Shown here piece by piece: positions 1-8,222 of a stretch of DNA of 64,000 nucleotides. The notes under the pieces are model-generated. The model was not told where the DNA came from. It saw only the letters and a list, made by a program, of their open reading frames with translations, and did no database searches. The position numbers were made by a program, and so were the translations under genes. This stretch comes from Pseudarthrobacter equi (GTDB lineage: Bacteria; Actinomycetota; Actinomycetes; Actinomycetales; Micrococcaceae). Each line of letters begins with the position of its first letter. Position 1 is the first letter of the stretch. The stretch covers positions 992,001 through 1,056,000 of the forward strand of contig NZ_LT629779.1 of NCBI RefSeq assembly GCF_900105535.1, written 5' to 3'.

Positions 1-1101
1 TGCGCCGTTGCTGCCGATGCTCGTGAAGAAGTGGGCCAGGTGCTCGGAGACGGTGAGCCCGTCAGCCCCGGCGGCCTTCGTGAGGATGGCTGCCATGGCT
101 GCGTAGAGCGGGAACTGGACCAGGATGCCGGCGGTGGCGGGCACGGCCTTGGTGACCGCCTGCAGGAACTTCCGGGGAGTACCGTGCAGCACCAGGCCCA
201 GCATCAGGAACACCAGCAGGTAGCCGTTCAGCGAGCTGACCACTGAAAGGATGGGCAGCGTGAGCAGTTGCGAGACCAGCCAGCCCAGAGTCAGGACACC
301 GGCAATGATGGGCAGGATCCGGCTGTACTCAAGCCATTCACCCGGCCGCGACTTTTCGGCGGGGGCCTCGGGTTCGTCATCCAGGTCCACGCCCATATCC
401 TCGGCCGTCCGGATGGCCTTTCCTGTGGGAGCCGAGAAATGCGCGATCACGGTGGTGAGGAGCATCAGGATCACCAGCGTCAGCAGCGACTGCCAGGTGA
501 AGATGGTGGTGCCGAAGTCCAGGACCCCGGTGATCTGCAGCAGCGCCGGCGGAATCGAGGCCTTTGTTGCCTGCAATTGGGCCGCCGAGGAGGACAGCCC
601 CAGGGCCCACACTGCACCGAGCCCCATGAAGGCGGCCGCACCGAGGGCGCGGTAGTCGACCGTGAGGTCCGAACGCCGGGCGATGGCCCGGGCCAGGAGG
701 CCGCCGAAGATCAGGCTCAAGCCCCAGTTGATGAACGAGACGGACATGGACATGACGGCCACGAAGCTCACCGCCGCCCGGGCGGATCCCGGAATGACGG
801 CCAGGCGGTTGATCAGCCGGGCAACGGGCGGGGACGTGGCCACCACATAGCCGGTGAGCACCACCATGGCCATCTGCAGGGTGAAGGCGGTGAGGTCCCA
901 GAACCCGTTGCCGAAGGAGTCCACCACGGCTTTGGGGGAAGCCCCGATGGCCAGGGCGGCAATGGCGACCAGGACGACGCCGGCGAGGGCAAAGATGTAG
1001 GCGTCCGGGAACCACTTCTGCGTCCATCCGGCGAGGCTTTCCGCCATCCGGGCCAAGCCCTTCTGGCGGACATCCTCGTCTTGAATCTGCGCGGTGTTCA
1101 T
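1..1101 (-). CDS. atoE: Short-chain fatty acid transporter, AtoE family (3' end outside window)
   Basis: Reading leftward from the ATG at 1099-1101, 367 codons are open to the window edge, so the C-terminus is missing; the family is usually about 440 residues. The translation is a chain of hydrophobic helices, with a charged cytoplasmic loop about two thirds along. It resembles the TIGR00366/AtoE permeases that bring acetoacetate or short fatty acids through the membrane. It lies 68 bases downstream of the CoA-transferase subunit A gene in the same direction, so the pair probably forms an uptake-and-activation operon. The substrate is inferred from family and neighbour only. Confidence 0.8.
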   Translation of the reverse strand, partial: MNTAQIQDEDVRQKGLARMAESLAGWTQKWFPDAYIFALAGVVLVAIAALAIGASPKAVVDSFGNGFWDLTAFTLQMAMVVLTGYVVATSPPVARLINRLAVIPGSARAAVSFVAVMSMSVSFINWGLSLIFGGLLARAIARRSDLTVDYRALGAAAFMGLGAVWALGLSSSAAQLQATKASIPPALLQITGVLDFGTTIFTWQSLLTLVILMLLTTVIAHFSAPTGKAIRTAEDMGVDLDDEPEAPAEKSRPGEWLEYSRILPIIAGVLTLGWLVSQLLTLPILSVVSSLNGYLLVFLMLGLVLHGTPRKFLQAVTKAVPATAGILVQFPLYAAMAAILTKAAGADGLTVSEHLAHFFTSIGSNGA

Positions 1102-1169
1102 TGTTGTGTGCTCTCCATTGAGTTACGGGCCATTGAGTTGCGGGCGGTTGCTGCGGGTGCCGGCGCCGG

Positions 1170-1886
1170 TCAGGCGGACACAAGATCGGTGCGCGGCCGC
1201 ACCGTCCGCTGCTCAATGTCCTTCACGCGGTTGGTTGCCTGCACCAGGCGCTGGACGAAGACGCCCGGGGTGACCACATGGTTGGGATCCACTTCTCCGG
1301 GCTGCACGATCACTTCGGCTTCGGCGATGGTCAGCTTGCCGGCCGTGGCCACCACGGGATTGAAATTCCGGGCCGTGTAGCGGTAGACGAGGTTGCCGTC
1401 CGTGTCGGCGGTGTGGGCATGGACAAGGGCGACATCGGCAATGATGGCGCGCTCGCGGACGTACGTTTCGCCGTCGAATACTTCCAGCGGCTTTCCTTCT
1501 GCCACCAGCGTGCCCACACCGGTCTTCGTGTAGAACGCCGGGATGCCCGCCCCTCCCGCCCGGAGCCGCTCCGCGAGGGTCCCCTGGGGCGTGAATTCAA
1601 CCTCCAGCTTTCCGGCAAGGTACTGCTGGGCGAAGAGCTTGTTTTCCCCCACGTAGGAGGCAATCACCTTGCGGACCTGCCCCGCTTCGATGAGGATGCC
1701 CAGGCCCTTGCCGTCCACGCCCATGTTGTTGGAGACCACGGTGAGGTTCTGCACGCCGGAGTCACGGACGGCTTCGATCAGGTCTGCCGGAATGCCGCTG
1801 AGCCCGAAGCCGCCAACGGCGAGGGTGATGCCGTCCTGCAGGGCGCCTTCCAGGGCGGCTGCCGCGGAGTCCTGGATTTTGCTCAT
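1170..1886 (-). CDS. scoA: 3-oxoacid CoA-transferase, subunit A
   Basis: A 238-residue protein of typical subunit A length. It carries the CoA-transferase glycine-rich signature GGFGLSGIP at about residues 25-33 and a conserved core (VSNNMG, ASYVGEN, ARNFNP). With subunit B it would move CoA from succinyl-CoA to acetoacetate or a related 3-oxoacid in the cytoplasm. Subunit B normally follows immediately, but here the next gene is the AtoE-type permease; subunit B may lie beyond the left edge. The gene is divergent from an IclR regulator that probably controls it. PcaI-type 3-oxoadipate transferase subunits look similar, so the exact substrate is open. Confidence 0.85.
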   Translation of the reverse strand: MSKIQDSAAAALEGALQDGITLAVGGFGLSGIPADLIEAVRDSGVQNLTVVSNNMGVDGKGLGILIEAGQVRKVIASYVGENKLFAQQYLAGKLEVEFTPQGTLAERLRAGGAGIPAFYTKTGVGTLVAEGKPLEVFDGETYVRERAIIADVALVHAHTADTDGNLVYRYTARNFNPVVATAGKLTIAEAEVIVQPGEVDPNHVVTPGVFVQRLVQATNRVKDIEQRTVRPRTDLVSA

Positions 1887-1913
1887 GGGTGTGTCTCCTC
1901 ATCGAGATGGTCA

Positions 1914-1928
1914 GTCCACTTTGTGGAC
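1914..1928. promoter_or_regulatory. Perfect 15-bp operator-like palindrome (GTCCAC-TTT-GTGGAC)
   Basis: GTCCAC, three T, then GTGGAC is an exact inverted repeat in the divergent scoA/iclR spacer, 28 bases upstream of scoA. Related half-sites occur nearer the regulator (GTGGAC at 2013-2018). The position and repeated half-site suggest binding by the adjacent IclR protein. Confidence 0.6.
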
Positions 1929-2034
1929 TCGGCTTCTGGGTATGGAGACTACGGTCCTCGTCTCGAGCCCGTCAAGGCTGAAAATCACCCATTTCAGCCT
2001 GCGTTCTATACTGTGGACGAAGGGCAAGAAAGTA

Positions 2035-2048
2035 TCCACAATATGGAC
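2035..2048. promoter_or_regulatory. Second operator-like inverted repeat before iclR
   Basis: The stretch TCCACAATATGGAC has TCCA/TGGA arms and the same GTCCA/TGGAC half-site vocabulary as the palindrome at 1914-1928. It ends 13 bases before the regulator's ATG, a position suited to autorepression. Confidence 0.5.
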
Positions 2049-2061
2049 GATTAGGACGTTG

Positions 2062-2853
2062 ATGGGCAATTCTCCAGTGCAGGGCGCCCAGGTGGTCAGT
2101 CGCCTCGCGAGCCTGCTGCGGCTGGTTGGCCGCAGCGCGGGGGGCATGCCGCTGGCCGGTATTGTCCGCGAATCGGGGCTCACCCGGCCCACCGTGCACA
2201 GGCTCCTGTCCTCCTTGGCCGCCGAGGGCCTGCTGGACCACGATCCCGCCAACGGCAACTGGGTGCTGGGCCCCGAAATGCTGCTGCTGGGGTCAGTGGC
2301 CTCCGCCCGGTTCCCCATGGAGGACATCGCCCGGCCCAGCCTGCGGCGGTTGGCCGAAGCCACGGGTGAGAGCGCCTTCTTCTCCATCCGCCGCGGCATG
2401 GAAACGGTATGCCTGCTGCGGGAGGAAGGCAGCTTCCCGGTCCGTTCCTTCGTGCTGCACGAGGGCGTGCGGTTTCCCTTGGGGGTGGCGTCGGCGGGAA
2501 CAGCCATCATGGCCTTCCTTCCCGAGGGGGAACGGGAAGGGATCCTGCAGGACTGGGAGTCCCACGCGGGAACCTTCGCGGCCGGGCACACCGCCGGCAT
2601 CGTCCGGGAGAACCTTGAACGCACCAGGCTGGCCGGCTACTCCGTGAACCCCGGGCTCGTCCTTGAAGGCAGCTGGGGGATGGGTGCAGCCGTGTTCGAC
2701 AGGTCCGGCAGGCCTGCCTGGGCGCTGTCCCTGACCGGCATTGAACCGCGCTTCAAGCCGGAACGGCAGGAAGAGCTGGGCGGCCTCCTCATGGCGGAGG
2801 CGCACCGGATCACCCAGCAATTGGGCGGGGGAGAAGGTGTCGCGGCCCGCTGA
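2062..2853 (+). CDS. IclR family transcriptional regulator
   Basis: 263 residues from the ATG at 2062, preceded by AGGA at 2053. The N-terminus (about residues 8-65) is a winged helix-turn-helix with the IclR pattern of valine/leucine-rich helix, GLTRPTVHRLL recognition helix and a GNWVLGPEM wing. The remainder is the IclR effector-binding domain (SIRRGMETVCLLREEGS, GVASAGTAIMAFLPEGE). The family binds small acids. Its divergent position beside scoA/atoE suggests control of ketoacid or short-chain acid use. The reading frame stays open upstream to 1669, but that part is antisense to scoA. Confidence 0.9.
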   Translation: MGNSPVQGAQVVSRLASLLRLVGRSAGGMPLAGIVRESGLTRPTVHRLLSSLAAEGLLDHDPANGNWVLGPEMLLLGSVASARFPMEDIARPSLRRLAEATGESAFFSIRRGMETVCLLREEGSFPVRSFVLHEGVRFPLGVASAGTAIMAFLPEGEREGILQDWESHAGTFAAGHTAGIVRENLERTRLAGYSVNPGLVLEGSWGMGAAVFDRSGRPAWALSLTGIEPRFKPERQEELGGLLMAEAHRITQQLGGGEGVAAR

Positions 2854-2878
2854 GTCTCCCCGGCTTTGCCCACGTACG

Positions 2879-2917
2879 ACGACGGCGCGCCGCCTTTGTG
2901 GGAAGACGCGCCGTCGT
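2879..2917. terminator. Hairpin between convergent iclR and nadE
   Basis: ACGACGGCGCG (2879-2889) pairs with CGCGCCGTCGT (2907-2917): 11 perfect base pairs with a 17-base loop. There is no T-run, so it may be a transcript-end stabiliser. The ACGACGGCG arm recurs in the hairpins at 10575 and 14313. Confidence 0.55.
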
Positions 2918-2977
2918 GATCCCCGCAAGCAGGGGAAGATCAGCGGTGGGGTGGCCGGTACAGTCCGGCGCGGGGCT

Positions 2978-3811
2978 CTAGCGGCCTTCGCCCTTCCACC
3001 ACGTATCAAAGACGGTGACGGGGACTGTGCGCTTGTGGCGCGTGCGCAGGTACTTCTGTTCGATGGATTCGGCGACGGACCCGGGAACCTCGCGGCCCTC
3101 GAGGTAGTCGTCAATCTGGTCGTAGCTGATGCCCAGTTCGTCCTCGTCCGTGCGGCCCGGCCGGTCGTCCAGCAGGTCCGCGGTGGGGACTTTCTCCCAG
3201 ATGCGTGCCGGGGCACCGAGCTCGGCCAGCAGGGCCCGGTTCTGCCGCTTGTTCAAACCGAACAGGGGGAGGATGTCCGCGCCGCCGTCGCCGAACTTGG
3301 TGAAGAACCCGGTAACGGATTCCGCGCCGTGGTCCGTACCGATCACCAGGTAATTGAATTCGCCGGCCAGCGCGTACTGGGCGATCATCCGGGTGCGGGC
3401 CTTGGTGTTGCCCTTGTGGAAGTCGGAAATCTCCGAGCCTGCGGTCTTTTCGAACTCGTCCTCGAAGCCGTCCACGGCCGCGGAGATGTTAAAGGTCCAC
3501 TCGGTCTTGGCCTTGATGAAGTCCAGGGCGGCCTGCGCGTCTTCCTCATCGTGCTGCACGCCGTAGGGCAGGCGGACGGCTACGAAGTTGGCTTCCACGC
3601 CTTCCGCCTCAAGCTCCTCGACTGCCTGCTGTGCCAGTTTTCCGGCCAGCGAGGAATCGAGCCCTCCCGAGATCCCCAGGACAAAGCCCTTGGTGCCGGT
3701 GGCTTGGAGGTACTCCTTGAGGAACGTGACGCGTTTGCGCACCTCCCCTGCGGGGTCGATCCGGGGCTGCACGCCCATTTCTTCAATGATGGTGGCCTGG
3801 AGTTCGCGCAT
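2978..3811 (-). CDS. nadE: NAD(+) synthase, ammonia-dependent type
   Basis: 277 residues from the ATG at 3809-3811, close to the 275-residue single-domain NadE. It catalyses the last step of NAD synthesis, amidating deamido-NAD using ATP. The ATP-pyrophosphatase P-loop SGGLDSS is at residues 48-54. The family blocks [22 protein letters not shown] and [18 protein letters not shown] are also present. No glutaminase domain precedes it, so it should use ammonia or an outside amidotransferase. A TTG at 3836-3838 would add nine residues. It is divergent from pyrE. Confidence 0.95.
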   Translation of the reverse strand: MRELQATIIEEMGVQPRIDPAGEVRKRVTFLKEYLQATGTKGFVLGISGGLDSSLAGKLAQQAVEELEAEGVEANFVAVRLPYGVQHDEEDAQAALDFIKAKTEWTFNISAAVDGFEDEFEKTAGSEISDFHKGNTKARTRMIAQYALAGEFNYLVIGTDHGAESVTGFFTKFGDGGADILPLFGLNKRQNRALLAELGAPARIWEKVPTADLLDDRPGRTDEDELGISYDQIDDYLEGREVPGSVAESIEQKYLRTRHKRTVPVTVFDTWWKGEGR

Positions 3812-3872
3812 GTGGTCCACACTAGCCAGCGGCGGCAACCCTGCTCAAGCAACCGCACCGGCCCGGCCCCAC

Positions 3873-3878
3873 TAAACT
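3873..3878 (+). promoter_or_regulatory. -10 box of pyrE, leaderless arrangement
   Basis: TAAACT fits TAnnnT and ends seven bases before the pyrE ATG at 3886, so transcription would begin at or next to the start codon. No Shine-Dalgarno is visible. Confidence 0.5.
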
Positions 3879-3885
3879 GGAACCC

Positions 3886-4470
3886 ATGACTTCCCCCAGT
3901 GAGACTGCAGTGGACTCTGCAGCCGCCCGCGCCCGACTGCTCGAACTCATCAAGGAACTTGCCGTGGTCCGCGGCAAGGTCATCCTTTCCAGCGGCGCGG
4001 AGGCAGATTACTACATCGACCTTCGCCGCATCACCCTGCACCACGAGGCGTCCAAGCTGGTGGGCCAGGTCATGCTGAAGATGGCGGACGACGCCGGCAT
4101 CGGCTTTGAGTGCGCAGGTGGCCTGACCATGGGGGCCGACCCCGTGGGCACCGCCGTCATGCACGCTGCGGTGGACGCCGGCCGCACCGTGGACGCGTTC
4201 GTGGTCCGCAAGGCCCAGAAGTCCTACGGCATGGGGCGCCAGGTGGAAGGCCCCTCGGTGGAGGGCCGGAACGTGCTGGTCCTCGAAGATACGTCCACCA
4301 CCGGCGGATCCGCACTGACCGCCGTCGAGGGCGTCCGCAAGGCCGGCGGCAACGTTGTGGCCGTGGCAGTGATCGTGGACCGTGATACCGGCGCCAAGGA
4401 AAAGATCGAAGCCGAAACCGGAGTGCCTTACCTCTTTGCGTTCGGCAAGGACGAACTGGGCCTCGACTAG
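3886..4470 (+). CDS. pyrE: Orotate phosphoribosyltransferase
   Basis: 194 residues. It joins orotate to PRPP to give OMP in pyrimidine synthesis. The PRPP-binding motif VLVLEDTSTTGGSA is at about residues 130-143. The dimer loop lysines lie in the region VRKAQKSYGMGRQ (107-119), and SSGAEADYYIDLR (35-47) is the usual orotate-side block. The gene stands alone here, away from other pyr genes, divergent from nadE, with an apparent leaderless promoter. A fusion or other PRTase is unlikely given these blocks. Confidence 0.93.
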   Translation: MTSPSETAVDSAAARARLLELIKELAVVRGKVILSSGAEADYYIDLRRITLHHEASKLVGQVMLKMADDAGIGFECAGGLTMGADPVGTAVMHAAVDAGRTVDAFVVRKAQKSYGMGRQVEGPSVEGRNVLVLEDTSTTGGSALTAVEGVRKAGGNVVAVAVIVDRDTGAKEKIEAETGVPYLFAFGKDELGLD

Positions 4471-4588
4471 GTCCCAACCGCCGGCCCGGGCAGCGACGGC
4501 TGGACCCAGGCCCGCAGCCCGGCCACCCAGCCCGGCTCACAGCCGGGCTGGGCGGGGGAGGGCTGCGGTACGGGACTGGCCTGCGCAC

Positions 4589-4617
4589 TTGGCCCGGGCC
4601 AGCCGCTGGCCTAATAT
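4589..4617 (+). promoter_or_regulatory. Sigma-70-type promoter of the GAF-ANTAR gene
   Basis: TTGGCC (4589-4594), a 17-base spacer and TAATAT (4612-4617) make a good housekeeping promoter 38 bases before the ATG at 4656. Confidence 0.55.
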
Positions 4618-4655
4618 TCTCCTAAGCCACCTAAGTACCCTTGGAGAACCTGCCC

Positions 4656-5423
4656 ATGCCCACCGCGGACCAGCCCTTGAGCGCCACCGAGACGGTCCAG
4701 GACCTGATCCTGGACAGCTCGGATTTTGAAGAGTTCCTCAATGAGCTCGCACGTTTCTCGGCGCACCAGGTAGCCGGGCTGGGCGATGACGCACTGTGCG
4801 GCATCACGCTGCTTCGTGACCGGAAGGCCGCCACGATCGGCTGGAGCAGCGACTCCGCCCGCGAAGTGGATGAGATCCAGTATTCGCTTTCCCAAGGCCC
4901 CTGCCTGACCGCCGCCCAGGAAGAGCGTGAGGTCCACGTCCCGGACCTGTTTGATGAAGAGCGGTGGGGCCCGGAGTATGCCTCCGCCGTGGCTTCCTAT
5001 GGGTTGCGTTCGGTGTTGTCGCTGCCCTTCAACCTGCAGGGCGATGCGAAGGCGGCGCTCAACCTGTACTCGGATGTCCCGCATAAGTTCGACGAGCGGG
5101 CCACAGCGAAAGCCCGCGGCTTCACGAGGGAGATTTCCCAGGCGCTGCGGCTGGCTGTGCGCTTCTCCCTGCATACGGACAGCGCGGCGAACCTCCGGGC
5201 AACCCTGGAATCGCGCACTATCATCGACATTGCCATCGGGATTGTGATGGCGCAAAACCGGTGCAGCCAGGAAGCTGCCATCCGAATCCTCACCGAGGCT
5301 TCCAGCAACAGCAATACAAAGTTGAGGGACATCGCCAAATCGTTGGTTGATTCCGTCGGCGGCACCGGCACACGCACGTTCTACCAGGAACCCGGCAGCC
5401 GCAGGCCTGAACAGTCAGCCTAG
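4656..5423 (+). CDS. GAF and ANTAR domain antiterminator-type regulator
   Basis: 255 residues from the ATG at 4656, with GGAGA at 4643-4647 (eight-base spacing). Residues about 25-165 form a GAF sensor domain (GITLLRDRKAATIGWSSDS, LSQGPCLTAAQE, YGLRSVLSLPF). Residues about 185-245 form an ANTAR domain with ESRTIIDIAIGIVMAQNRCS and LTEASSNSNTKLRDIA. ANTAR proteins bind paired stem-loops in nascent RNA and prevent termination. Actinobacteria carry many GAF-ANTAR proteins with unknown ligands. No phosphoacceptor receiver domain is present, so the signal is probably read by GAF. The STAS-like gene 131 bases downstream may share its circuit. Confidence 0.88.
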   Translation: MPTADQPLSATETVQDLILDSSDFEEFLNELARFSAHQVAGLGDDALCGITLLRDRKAATIGWSSDSAREVDEIQYSLSQGPCLTAAQEEREVHVPDLFDEERWGPEYASAVASYGLRSVLSLPFNLQGDAKAALNLYSDVPHKFDERATAKARGFTREISQALRLAVRFSLHTDSAANLRATLESRTIIDIAIGIVMAQNRCSQEAAIRILTEASSNSNTKLRDIAKSLVDSVGGTGTRTFYQEPGSRRPEQSA

Positions 5424-5554
5424 GAAGGCCGCCCGCGCGGGCAGCCTGAGCAGGCGCTGACGCAGGTACTGGAACGCAGGTTGTGCCTGCACACCATCGG
5501 GGATACGCTGGCCGAGGTTGAGCCGTCGGCCATAGAACCTCTTTTGGAGTACCT

Positions 5555-6196
5555 ATGGACCGCTCTCTTAATGCGCTCGTTAACCTCGACGTCCCCGCTG
5601 ACATCGTCAGAATCGACGTCCGCGGAAGCCTCACCCACGATTCCCGGCCGGACCTTGTCCACATCATCCGGCGCGTCCGCCGCATGGGCATGCGTGCCCA
5701 CATCCGCGTTGACCTCTCGCAGGCCGCACTGGTGGAATCCAGTGCCTTGGCGGGCCTGCGCAGTGACCTGAACACGATGGACGCCAACACCCTGCCGGGC
5801 ATCTACGGCTCTGGTGTTTCGCTCCACCTGACGGGTTCACACGACAGGCTGGCTGGGGCACACCTGGCCGGTGCCGAGGCTGCCCAGCAGGTGCAGCCAC
5901 TGCATATCGTCGACGACGACGCCACCCACCCAAACCACGGCAGGGCCTTCGGTGAGGGGCTCCAGGTAGCGCCGGACGCCGCGCTTGAGGAGCTGTTCGG
6001 GCGGCAGCTGGTGGAGTATTCAGAACAGGAACTCCTCGCCGCCAGCGACACCCTCTTTGCGCTGCTGGACCACCCCGGGGCCTTCCCCGGCTCGGACCTC
6101 CTGGGGCGCTACAAGGACATCGGACGCGAGCTCGGCCGCCGCCAACAGGACCCGGAGGCACCCTTCCCGGCAGCTGAGGGCCAGGCCGCCAGCTGA
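5555..6196 (+). CDS. STAS-like (anti-sigma antagonist fold) protein
   Basis: 213 residues. Residues about 15-80 read like a STAS domain: a first strand and helix (DIVRIDVRGSLTHDSRPDLV) and then VDLSQAALVESSALAGLR, which aligns with the SpoIIAA block around its phosphorylated serine. The second half (about 95-213) has no fold I recognise and ends in a hydrophilic helix-rich tail. It would act in the cytoplasm, perhaps binding a kinase-like anti-sigma factor, but none is encoded nearby. It follows the GAF-ANTAR gene in the same direction. Function is inferred from one motif only. Confidence 0.55.
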   Translation: MDRSLNALVNLDVPADIVRIDVRGSLTHDSRPDLVHIIRRVRRMGMRAHIRVDLSQAALVESSALAGLRSDLNTMDANTLPGIYGSGVSLHLTGSHDRLAGAHLAGAEAAQQVQPLHIVDDDATHPNHGRAFGEGLQVAPDAALEELFGRQLVEYSEQELLAASDTLFALLDHPGAFPGSDLLGRYKDIGRELGRRQQDPEAPFPAAEGQAAS

Positions 6197-6268
6197 CGGC
6201 CGGCCCGGCACAGGGCAGTCACTGAATGGTTATGCAAGGCTTCTTGCGGCGGACTCTTCAGTTGTGCC

Positions 6269-6274
6269 TACGGT
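6269..6274 (+). promoter_or_regulatory. -10 box, leaderless arrangement
   Basis: TACGGT ends six bases before the GTG at 6281; TAnnnT-N6-start is a pattern repeated in this window. No strong Shine-Dalgarno is present. Confidence 0.4.
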
Positions 6275-6280
6275 AGAGGC

Positions 6281-7321
6281 GTGCCGTATGAGGGGAAGGT
6301 TGATCCGCAGGGCCGGGGCGGGGCAACCGCAGCCCGGCTGCTGTCACAAGCCGCTGCCCTCAAACGCTTTTCCCGGCGCAGCTTCTTTACCGCAACGGGT
6401 GCTTCCGGGGTACTTGCCGCGGACATGCTGCTGACCAGGGAGGTGCAGTCGCAGCGCCGGACGGACAAGATCCTGCCCGTTCCGGACGACTTTGCCGACG
6501 CCTACTACCCGGACGCCAGCTGGTTCCTGTTCCCGGGATACAAGACCAGCTGGGAGGAGGCCCAGTGGATCCTGAACTCCCTCCGTGGTTCCTTGAACAA
6601 GCGTGCCCGGCTCGCCGCCGTCGGGTATTCCAACCAAGGCCTGGACATCGACGACATCGTGATCGCCGTCATCGAATACGTCCGTGAACAGAAGATCGAG
6701 AAGCTGTTCTTCTACGGGCACAGTTTCGGCGGCATGGTGGCCACCCAGGTGGCTGCCCGGCTCCTGGAGATCCACGGCGTGCAGGTCCAGTTTGTGGTGC
6801 TGGACTCCAGCCCGTACAGCAAGCACGACGTCCTGGACCAGAGCTGGTTCGACGGCGTGGTGTTCCTTTACGAGCGCGGCTTCCGGTTCCCGTCCACCCT
6901 CCGCGGCGGCTACGAGCTGGGCGAACGGGTCATCCACAAGGACGAACGCAGCTGGCGCCAGATCCTCGACCAGACCCTGGAGCAGCTCTCGCCCATCGCG
7001 CCGTCAAGCGTGCTGATCCAGACGGAATCCGCCTACATCTACCACTTCGACGGGACCCGCTTCGCAGGGAAGATCGGGAATGCGAAGATGGCCTACCTGG
7101 GCAACCCCAAGGACCGCACCGTGCGCTACGAATCAGCGGTGGAAGCTTGGGCGGTGGCGTTCAAGGACAACATGGTCTCCACCGGACTCCAGACCATCGG
7201 GGCCGCACCCGCACACGCCAGCCCGCAGTGGAACCCGCACATCTACCGGCCGCTACTGGACGGACTGCTGGACGAGCAATTCCCGCTGCCGGCCGGCGGC
7301 TCCCGGGTGACAGTGTTCTAG
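6281..7321 (+). CDS. Alpha/beta hydrolase with twin-arginine-like N-terminus
   Basis: 346 residues from a GTG start. The nucleophile elbow GHSFGG is at 146-151, after a strand KLFFY, as in alpha/beta hydrolases. A candidate catalytic aspartate region and histidine lie further on but are not certain. The N-terminus has SRRSFF (31-36) followed by a hydrophobic run TATGASGVLAADMLL, which resembles a Tat signal or anchor, though it starts unusually far in. The substrate is unknown. Its stop codon overlaps that of the convergent HAD gene by sharing CTAG. Confidence 0.7.
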   Translation: MPYEGKVDPQGRGGATAARLLSQAAALKRFSRRSFFTATGASGVLAADMLLTREVQSQRRTDKILPVPDDFADAYYPDASWFLFPGYKTSWEEAQWILNSLRGSLNKRARLAAVGYSNQGLDIDDIVIAVIEYVREQKIEKLFFYGHSFGGMVATQVAARLLEIHGVQVQFVVLDSSPYSKHDVLDQSWFDGVVFLYERGFRFPSTLRGGYELGERVIHKDERSWRQILDQTLEQLSPIAPSSVLIQTESAYIYHFDGTRFAGKIGNAKMAYLGNPKDRTVRYESAVEAWAVAFKDNMVSTGLQTIGAAPAHASPQWNPHIYRPLLDGLLDEQFPLPAGGSRVTVF

Positions 7322-8148
7322 AGCTGGTTCTTCAGGTCCGCCACGGAGTTCAGGACCTGGTTGGGCCGGAAGGGGTAGGAGGCGATCTCGTCCCGCTGCG
7401 TGATGCCGGACAGCACCAGGACCGTGTGCAGCCCGGCTTCCATGCCGGCGATGATGTCCGTGTCCATCCGGTCGCCGATCATTGCCGTGGTTTCGGAATG
7501 GGCGTCGATCTGGTTCATGGCCGAGCGGAACATCATCGGGTTGGGCTTGCCCACAATGTAGGGTTCCCGTCCCGTGGCTTTGGTGATCAGCGCCGCGATG
7601 GCTCCGGTGGCCGGCATGGGACCGTCCTTGGACGGGCCCGTGGCGTCGGGGTTGGTGGCGATGAACCGGGCCCCGGCGAGGATGAGGCGGATGGCCATGG
7701 TGATCGCCTCGAAGGAATAGGTGCGCGTCTCGCCCAGCACAACGAAGTCCGGATCCTGGTCGGTGAGGATGAAGCCGGCCTCATGCAGCGCCGTCGTCAG
7801 TCCTGCTTCGCCGATGGTGTACGCGCGGTTGCCGGACCCTGAGCCCTGCACCTGGTCCTTCAGGAACTGGGCCGTGGCCAGCGCCGACGTCCAGATGTTC
7901 TCTTCGGGGATCTCCAGGCCGGACGCACGCAGCCGGGCCGCAAGGTCGCGGGGCGTGAAGATCGAGTTGTTGGTCAGGACCAGGAAGCGCTTGGACGTGT
8001 CCACCCACCGCTGGATGAGCTCAGCGGCGCCCGGCACGGCCTGGTTCTCGTGGACCAGGACACCGTCCATGTCTGTCAGCCAGCACTCAATGTCCTGGCC
8101 GCTGCGGTACACCGCCGGTGCGTCCTTGACCTTGTCCGCTTCTGCCAT
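7318..8148 (-). CDS. HAD-superfamily class IIA hydrolase (NagD-like phosphatase)
   Basis: 276 residues from the ATG at 8146-8148, which has GGAGG six bases upstream; the open frame runs further but without support. Motif I is DMDGV (26-30), followed by a cap typical of class IIA, the motif II block LTNNS, and the late acidic motif IGDRMDTDIIAGMEAGL. Such enzymes dephosphorylate sugar phosphates, nucleotides or phosphoglycolate in the cytoplasm; the substrate cannot be read from sequence. It is divergent from a TrmH-like gene and convergent, by four overlapping bases, with the hydrolase gene. Confidence 0.85.
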   Translation of the reverse strand: MAEADKVKDAPAVYRSGQDIECWLTDMDGVLVHENQAVPGAAELIQRWVDTSKRFLVLTNNSIFTPRDLAARLRASGLEIPEENIWTSALATAQFLKDQVQGSGSGNRAYTIGEAGLTTALHEAGFILTDQDPDFVVLGETRTYSFEAITMAIRLILAGARFIATNPDATGPSKDGPMPATGAIAALITKATGREPYIVGKPNPMMFRSAMNQIDAHSETTAMIGDRMDTDIIAGMEAGLHTVLVLSGITQRDEIASYPFRPNQVLNSVADLKNQL

Positions 8149-8210
8149 GCCTGCCTCCGAGTGTCGACGCCTGTGATGAGGGGGCGTGATGATCGCCCAA
8201 AGGTCCAGTC

Positions 8211-8216
8211 TAGTGT
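8211..8216 (+). promoter_or_regulatory. -10 box of the trmH-like gene, leaderless arrangement
   Basis: TAGTGT followed by six bases and the GTG at 8223. This supports the GTG as the start over the ATG at 8241. Confidence 0.45.
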
Positions 8217-8222
8217 TGAGGG

